A stretch of 64,000 bases of DNA from Kribbella capetownensis (lineage in GTDB: Bacteria; Actinomycetota; Actinomycetes; Propionibacteriales; Kribbellaceae): contig NZ_SJKD01000008.1 of assembly GCF_004331485.1 (NCBI RefSeq), positions 248,001-312,000 on the forward strand, read 5' to 3'. Numbering within the stretch: position 1 is the first letter of the stretch; each line of letters opens with the position of its first letter. This document shows positions 60,133 through 64,000 of this stretch, in pieces. The translations under genes were made by a program, and so were the position numbers. Below the pieces are notes generated by a model. The model ran no database searches. It was not told where the DNA came from and saw only the letters and a list, made by a program, of their open reading frames with translations.

Positions 60133-60467
60133 AGGTAGAGGCCGGTCTGGCCGTCCTCCAGACGGCCGGCCGCGACCGCGTGCAGATCGCGCTCGCGAAG
60201 CAGGATGTAGTCGTCACCGCGGACCTCGACCTCGGCCCGGTCCTCCGGGTCGAACAGGACCCGGTCGTCGACCTCGACGGTGCGAACGTTGGCCCCGATG
60301 GCGACCACCTTCGCCCAGGCGAGCCGGCGGCCCATCTGCGCGGTGGCCGGGATCAGGATGCCGGCCGACGACTTGCGCTCGCCCTCCTGCTCGACGGAGA
60401 CCAGGACGCGGTCGTGCAGCATCCGGATCGGCAGCTTGTCGTCGGAGAGCTTCTTGCGAGGAGTCAC
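60129..60467 (-). CDS. GroES-like co-chaperone family protein
   Basis: A 112-residue protein with a Cpn10 fold: IRMLHDRVLVSVEQEGERKSSAGILIPATA, AKVVAIGANVRTVEVDDRVLF and YILLRERDLHAV. It is divergent from canonical GroES (no mobile loop IVVLE in the usual place), so it may not partner GroEL. Translation from GTG 60467 overlaps the DUF3618 gene by 4 nt. It overlaps the convergent amidohydrolase by 4 bp. Confidence 0.85.
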   Translation of the reverse strand: MTPRKKLSDDKLPIRMLHDRVLVSVEQEGERKSSAGILIPATAQMGRRLAWAKVVAIGANVRTVEVDDRVLFDPEDRAEVEVRGDDYILLRERDLHAVAAGRLEDGQTGLYL

Positions 60468-60733
60468 CGGCGACCCACCAGCCGCCGGATCAGCAGCAGG
60501 ACGGCGAGTACGCCGACCGCGGCACCACCGACCGCGACGATCTTCTGGGTCCGCAACTGGCCACGCTCGTCGAAGACCTGCGCCTTCGCCTGCTCGACCT
60601 GGCGCTTGGCCATGTTCTTCGGGTGCGCCCGGTCGACCAACTCGTCCACGGTGGAGGCCAACCGCGCCCGGGTGGCGGCGATGTCCGCCTCGATCTGCTC
60701 GGCAGTCCGAGCCTTCGCCTTCGTGTCCGACAC
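60464..60733 (-). CDS. DUF3618 domain-containing membrane protein
   Basis: An 89-residue protein: a coiled-coil N-terminal half with the family motif AEQIEADIAATRARLASTVDELVDRAHPKN and one C-terminal membrane segment (VAVGGAAVGVLAVLLLIRRL). DUF3618 proteins are short membrane-anchored helical proteins of unknown role. Overlaps the GroES-like gene by 4 nt, so both are co-transcribed. Confidence 0.88.
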   Translation of the reverse strand: MSDTKAKARTAEQIEADIAATRARLASTVDELVDRAHPKNMAKRQVEQAKAQVFDERGQLRTQKIVAVGGAAVGVLAVLLLIRRLVGRR

Positions 60734-60810
60734 CTGTCGGCGCTCCCTTCATTCGACGGGCCAGCCCCGGGATGGCCGGGCCTGCCCTGCGTACCTCCCA
60801 TCCTCGCAGG

Positions 60811-61854
60811 TCACGCCTGCAAGTCCACGACCACCTTGATGTCATCCGCCTCGCGGACCAGCGCGCTCGGCCAGTCCGACAGCGGCACGGTCCGGGTGAT
60901 CAGCCGCTCCAGCCAGGTCCGGTCCGCGGTGAGCAGCACGTCGACGGCATCCGCGTAGTGCCGCTTGCCCGCGTTCACCGAACCCACCAGCGCGGCATTG
61001 CGGACCACCAACTGCCGGATCAGGGCATCCAGCTGTACGTCGATCGACGCGGGACCGGGCGAGATCCCGATCAGGCACATCACCCCGGCCGGCGCGAGCA
61101 GCTTCGCGCAGTCGAACACCACTTGTCCGACCCCGGTCGCCTCGATCACCACATCCGGTACGACGCTCAGGTCGGCGAGGTCGGTCAGATAGGTGCCACC
61201 GAGTGCTCGCACCAGCTCCGGCTTCGGCCCATCCGGCACGCGGTCCAGGACGTGGACGTCGTACCCACGCTGTCTCGCGATCAGGGCGGACAGCAGTCCG
61301 ATCGGCCCAGCTCCGGTGACCAGCACATGCTGCGGCCCGAACCACGACCGCCGGCCGGCCAGATCCACCTGCTCCCAGGCCTTGGTGATCACACTGGCCG
61401 GCTCCACGAGTACGCCGAGGTGGCCGAGCTCTGCCGGGATCGGTACGGCGAAGAACGGGTCGACTCGCCACCGTTCGGCGCCGTACCCGTCCATCTCCTT
61501 GATGCCGCGCTCGGTGTACAAGCCGTTGCGGCAGAAGTCCCACTCACCACGTGCACACGCCGGACAGGGCTCTGGGTCGGGACGGCGGACCACACCGGCC
61601 ACCAGATCGCCTGTGGCGAAGCCGGAACCCGCCGGAGCCTCCAGTACCCGCCCCAGTGACTCATGGCCGATCACCAGGTGGTCCGCGCCGGGCCGCCCGC
61701 TACCGAACGCTCCCGAGACCAGCTCGATGTCCGTCCCGCAGATGCCGGTCAGCAGCCCCTCGACCAGCACCGAACCGTCGGAGCCGGGCGGGTCTCCGAC
61801 CTCTCCGAGCTTGGCAGAGTCGGCTTTCCCCGGTGTGACTGTCATGGCCCGCAT
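60811..61854 (-). CDS. Zinc-dependent MDR alcohol/glucose dehydrogenase
   Basis: A 347-residue MDR enzyme. GICGTDIELVSGAFG carries the catalytic Cys ligand, HESLGRVLE the His/Glu ligands, and CPACARGEWDFCRNG the structural zinc. VLVTGAGPIGLLSALIA is the nucleotide fold. Overall it resembles glucose/aldose 1-dehydrogenase of the archaeal type (FFAVPIPAELGHLGVLVEP). I chose ATG 61854, which has GGAG 8 nt upstream, over ATG 61845. Divergent from bcp. Confidence 0.88.
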   Translation of the reverse strand: MRAMTVTPGKADSAKLGEVGDPPGSDGSVLVEGLLTGICGTDIELVSGAFGSGRPGADHLVIGHESLGRVLEAPAGSGFATGDLVAGVVRRPDPEPCPACARGEWDFCRNGLYTERGIKEMDGYGAERWRVDPFFAVPIPAELGHLGVLVEPASVITKAWEQVDLAGRRSWFGPQHVLVTGAGPIGLLSALIARQRGYDVHVLDRVPDGPKPELVRALGGTYLTDLADLSVVPDVVIEATGVGQVVFDCAKLLAPAGVMCLIGISPGPASIDVQLDALIRQLVVRNAALVGSVNAGKRHYADAVDVLLTADRTWLERLITRTVPLSDWPSALVREADDIKVVVDLQA

Positions 61855-61956
61855 GCGCCCACTCCACCCTGCGGCCCCTGCCCGCGCAAGTCGCCACTCA
61901 GGGGCCCCGCCCACGTACGATTGCGAGCAGTTCACCCCGTTCCCCTGGAGGGCCTG

Positions 61957-62424
61957 ATGTCCGAACGTCTGTCCGTCGGCGATGTCGCACCTGACTTCAC
62001 CCTGCCCGATGCCGATGGCAACGAGGTCGCGCTGAAGGACCTGCGCGGGAAGAACGTGATCGTCTACTTCTACCCGGCCGCGATGACGCCCGGCTGCACC
62101 AAGCAGGCCTGCGACTTCCGCGACTCGCTGGACTCGCTGCAGGCCGCCGGGTACGCCGTCCTCGGCATCTCACCGGACAAGCCCGCGAAGCTGGCCAAGT
62201 TCCGCGAGCGCGACGGCGTGACGTTCCCGCTGCTGAGCGACCCGGACAAGCAGGTGCTCACCGCGTACGGCGCCTTCGGCGAGAAGACGATGTACGGCAA
62301 GAAGGTCACCGGCGTGATCCGCTCCACCTTCGTGGTGGACCCCGAGGGCAAGGTCTCGGTGGCGCAGTACAACGTCAAGGCCACCGGGCACGTCGCCAAG
62401 CTCCGCCGCGATCTCGGCCTCTGA
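61957..62424 (+). CDS. bcp: Thioredoxin-dependent peroxiredoxin, Bcp type
   Basis: A 155-residue peroxiredoxin. TPGCTKQACDF gives the peroxidatic Cys47 and the resolving Cys52, and the AsFTLPDADGNEVALKDLRG start and VLGISPDKPAKLAKF are typical. It detoxifies hydroperoxides in the cytoplasm. GGAGG precedes ATG 61957. A strong terminator follows. Confidence 0.94.
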   Translation: MSERLSVGDVAPDFTLPDADGNEVALKDLRGKNVIVYFYPAAMTPGCTKQACDFRDSLDSLQAAGYAVLGISPDKPAKLAKFRERDGVTFPLLSDPDKQVLTAYGAFGEKTMYGKKVTGVIRSTFVVDPEGKVSVAQYNVKATGHVAKLRRDLGL

Positions 62425-62462
62425 TCCGGGCCGGTCCAGACCACTCCGCGCAGGGAAACCTT

Positions 62463-62500
62463 CGACCGTTTCATGGGGATGGTCCATGGAACGGTCGTTT
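62463..62500 (+). terminator. Terminator after bcp
   Basis: A 14-bp inverted repeat with one mismatch (CGACCGTTTCATGG, 62463-62476, with 62484-62497), 7-nt loop, then TTT. Confidence 0.75.
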
Positions 62501-62513
62501 GAGGAAAGTCTCT

Positions 62514-62533
62514 GGTGTGATTTGGATCACACC
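62514..62533. promoter_or_regulatory. CRP-family binding site
   Basis: GGTGTGAT-TTGG-ATCACACC: an 8-bp perfect inverted repeat. It contains TGTGA-N6-TCACA exactly (62516-62531), the CRP/FNR-family consensus. It lies after the bcp terminator and 200 bp before the VWA gene start. Confidence 0.6.
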
Positions 62534-62667
62534 CCGATCTCACCGGATCGGAGTGGTAGGACTACCGTCGGTGACTTTTTGAGTGTTCTTACGAAAGAGC
62601 GGTACTCCCAGGACCACCGGCGTTCGGTTGCGGTCCACCCCCGGGTGTGTCAAGAAGTACTCCGACC

Positions 62668-62698
62668 TTGGCCCTGACCAGCCGAAAGCGGGTAATCT
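62668..62698 (+). promoter_or_regulatory. Candidate promoter of the VWA-protein gene
   Basis: TTGGCC (62668) and TAATCT (62693) with a 19-bp spacer, about 40 bp before the start codon. Confidence 0.45.
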
Positions 62699-62738
62699 GC
62701 GCGCGCAGTCAGCCTCTGGGAGGGAGGGACCTGCCGCG

Positions 62739-64000
62739 ATGGGAAAACATTCCTCTGCGGTGACGCGAAGTAACAACAACCGTCGTTCGGTGTACATCAC
62801 TGCGGTCGGGCTATTGGTGGTGTCGTTGGGCGCCGTCTTTGTGGTCCGCTCCTTCGGATCGCAGTCGGGCGCCGACGGGTTCCTCGGCGGGAAGTCGTGT
62901 GACGACCCGACCCAGGTCTCGTTGAGCACCACACCCGAGATGCAGCCCTCGCTGGAGGCCGCGGCCAAGTCGCTGGCCGGCAAGGGCGGCGACGACGGAA
63001 CTCCGTGTCTGCAGTTCACCATCAGCGGGGCTCCCTCGGCCAAGGTGGCCCGGGACATCGCCAGCGGCAGCGACAACCGGCCCGACCTGTGGGTGCCGGA
63101 CTCGTCCCTGTGGGTGGCGCAAGCCGACGACGGCCAGAGCGTCCCGAGCATCGCCGTACCGTCCGTCGCGACCTCGCCGCTGGTGCTGGTCGGGCGGAGC
63201 GCCAACTTCGCCGACACCTCGTCCTGGCTACGCGCCCTTGGCGCGGCGGATCCGGCTCTGCTGGACCCGCTGAACACCTCACCCGGTGCGCTCGCGCTGC
63301 TCGCGGTGCAGTCCGAGCGGCAGAAGACCTCCGCCTCCGACACCCAGGTGTCGCAGGTGATCGTGCCGCTGGCGCAGCGACTCGGTTCGATGGCCAAGCC
63401 GTACACCGACGTGAACGCACTGTTCGGCCGGGCCGACCAGGACGCCAGCAAGGTCGTCGTACCGGCCTCGGAGCAGAGCTTCGTGAAGTACCAGGAGGAT
63501 CACCCGGACGCCCAGCTCAAGGCGATCATGCCGGCCACCGGCACGCTGACGCTGGACTACCCGATGGTGGTCACCGCCAAGGACGACGCCGAGACGATCA
63601 GCGACGCCGGAAAGGCGCTGGCGGCGGAGCTGCTGACCGACGCGTCCAGCCAGGCCCGCGACCAGGCCGGTTTCCGGGACGCACTGTTCAGCCCGCTCAG
63701 TGGCGGCCGTGGGGTCGGCGACCTGACCCAGCTGACCAAGCCGACCGGTGAGGCGATCGAGAAGGCGCTGCAGAACTGGACCCGGCTGTCGCTGTCCACT
63801 CACTCGCTGGCGGTCATCGACGTGTCCGGCTCGATGGCGGAGACGGTCGGCAACAAGACCCGGATGCAGCTGACCATCGAGGCGGCGAGCGGCGGCCTGT
63901 CGCTGTTCCCGAACAGCGCCTCGCTGGGCCTGTGGACCTTCTCGACCCGGATCGGCTCGGACGGCGGCGACTACAAGGAACTCGTTCCGATCGCGCCGCT
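62739..64000 (+). CDS. Membrane-anchored solute-binding and VWA-domain protein (partial, runs off right edge)
   Basis: At least 420 residues from ATG 62739 (GGGAGGGAGG upstream) to the window end. A basic N-terminus and one hydrophobic segment (SVYITAVGLLVVSLGAVFVV) act as anchor or signal. Residues 50-330 resemble a periplasmic-binding-like domain (PDLWVPDSSLWVAQADDG, DYPMVVTAKDDAETISDAGKAL). A VWA domain begins near residue 350 with the MIDAS motif DVSGSM. It probably binds an extracytoplasmic ligand or partner protein in the cell envelope. Substrate unknown. Confidence 0.85.
   Translation, partial: MGKHSSAVTRSNNNRRSVYITAVGLLVVSLGAVFVVRSFGSQSGADGFLGGKSCDDPTQVSLSTTPEMQPSLEAAAKSLAGKGGDDGTPCLQFTISGAPSAKVARDIASGSDNRPDLWVPDSSLWVAQADDGQSVPSIAVPSVATSPLVLVGRSANFADTSSWLRALGAADPALLDPLNTSPGALALLAVQSERQKTSASDTQVSQVIVPLAQRLGSMAKPYTDVNALFGRADQDASKVVVPASEQSFVKYQEDHPDAQLKAIMPATGTLTLDYPMVVTAKDDAETISDAGKALAAELLTDASSQARDQAGFRDALFSPLSGGRGVGDLTQLTKPTGEAIEKALQNWTRLSLSTHSLAVIDVSGSMAETVGNKTRMQLTIEAASGGLSLFPNSASLGLWTFSTRIGSDGGDYKELVPIAP

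Larger units (their letters stand above)
62425..62738. other. Regulatory intergenic stretch
   Basis: 314 bp between bcp and the VWA protein gene. It contains the bcp terminator (62463-62500), the CRP-type site (62514-62533) and a candidate promoter (62668-62698). No convincing gene. Confidence 0.6.

Overview
The window is high-GC actinobacterial chromosomal DNA. The gene families point to a soil actinomycete, and my best guess is a Kribbella-like member of the Propionibacteriales. The evidence is the strong G/C third-position bias, GTG/TTG starts, ATGA/GTGA stop-start overlaps, leaderless-looking promoters and families such as Scr1-type HTH/DUF397, DUF574 methyltransferases, DUF6319, DUF6817, DUF6507-like and GH172. 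I see no rRNA, tRNA, CRISPR array, complete insertion sequence or prophage. The organism call is inference.

Layout. 1-3.1 kb: a minus-strand pair made of a small DUF6507/WXG-like protein and a very large repeat-rich protein that runs off the left edge, with the look of a T7SS-type polymorphic toxin. 3.1-6.0 kb: an ABC-2 export pair and a divergent HTH regulator. 6-10 kb: geranylgeranyl-reductase-like flavoprotein, membrane protein, SigB/F-type sigma factor and DUF574 methyltransferase. 10-12.5 kb: a DUF397 gene, two small coupled genes and an Scr1-type regulator, with one 12-bp palindrome repeated in front of both loci. 12.5-19.4 kb: DUF2461, epoxide hydrolase, DUF1905, GNAT, an ArsR/CDF metal-efflux operon and a NarL-type two-component operon. 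19.6-23.5 kb: ABC-F protein and an OmpR-type two-component system. 23.7-29.3 kb: a complete peptide/nickel-type ABC uptake operon, followed by a perfect 22-bp inverted repeat in front of a panE-like gene. 30.4-34.8 kb: GNAT, thioredoxin-reductase-like protein, idi, and tyrS behind a leader with a tiny ORF and an intrinsic terminator.

34.8-43.4 kb: methyltransferase, NmrA-like protein, a three-gene secreted-carbohydrate operon (GH172/DUF2961 protein, GH43-like beta-propeller, isochorismatase-fold hydrolase) with a LacI-type operator, and gnd. 43.6-49.8 kb is a scarred accessory stretch. It holds a VOC protein, a broken phosphotransferase, an intact phosphotransferase bracketed by copies of a 24-bp element, a DUF6319 gene under a LexA-type box, an array of ten 15-16-bp degenerate repeats, DUF6817 and other small genes, and a duplicated 3' end of a PIG-L deacetylase. 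49.8-54.6 kb: ALO-type oxidase with PLP-fold deaminase/aldolase, and a lipoprotein with an M15 peptidase. 54.6-57.9 kb: TetR-hydrolase-dapC operon and a MarR/DoxX pair that appears fused by a deletion of both 5' ends. 57.9-64 kb: SolA-like oxidase with amidohydrolase, GroES-like/DUF3618 pair, MDR dehydrogenase, Bcp peroxiredoxin, and a membrane-anchored solute-binding/VWA protein that runs off the right edge.

Functional themes are local operons with their own regulators: metal efflux (ArsR/CDF), peptide uptake, glycan degradation feeding sugar metabolism, and several signalling pairs. The most promising undescribed elements are the tyrS leader, the LexA-controlled DUF6319 gene with the repeat array behind it, the GH172/GH43-like operon, the shared Scr1/DUF397 palindrome and the element-flanked phosphotransferase.
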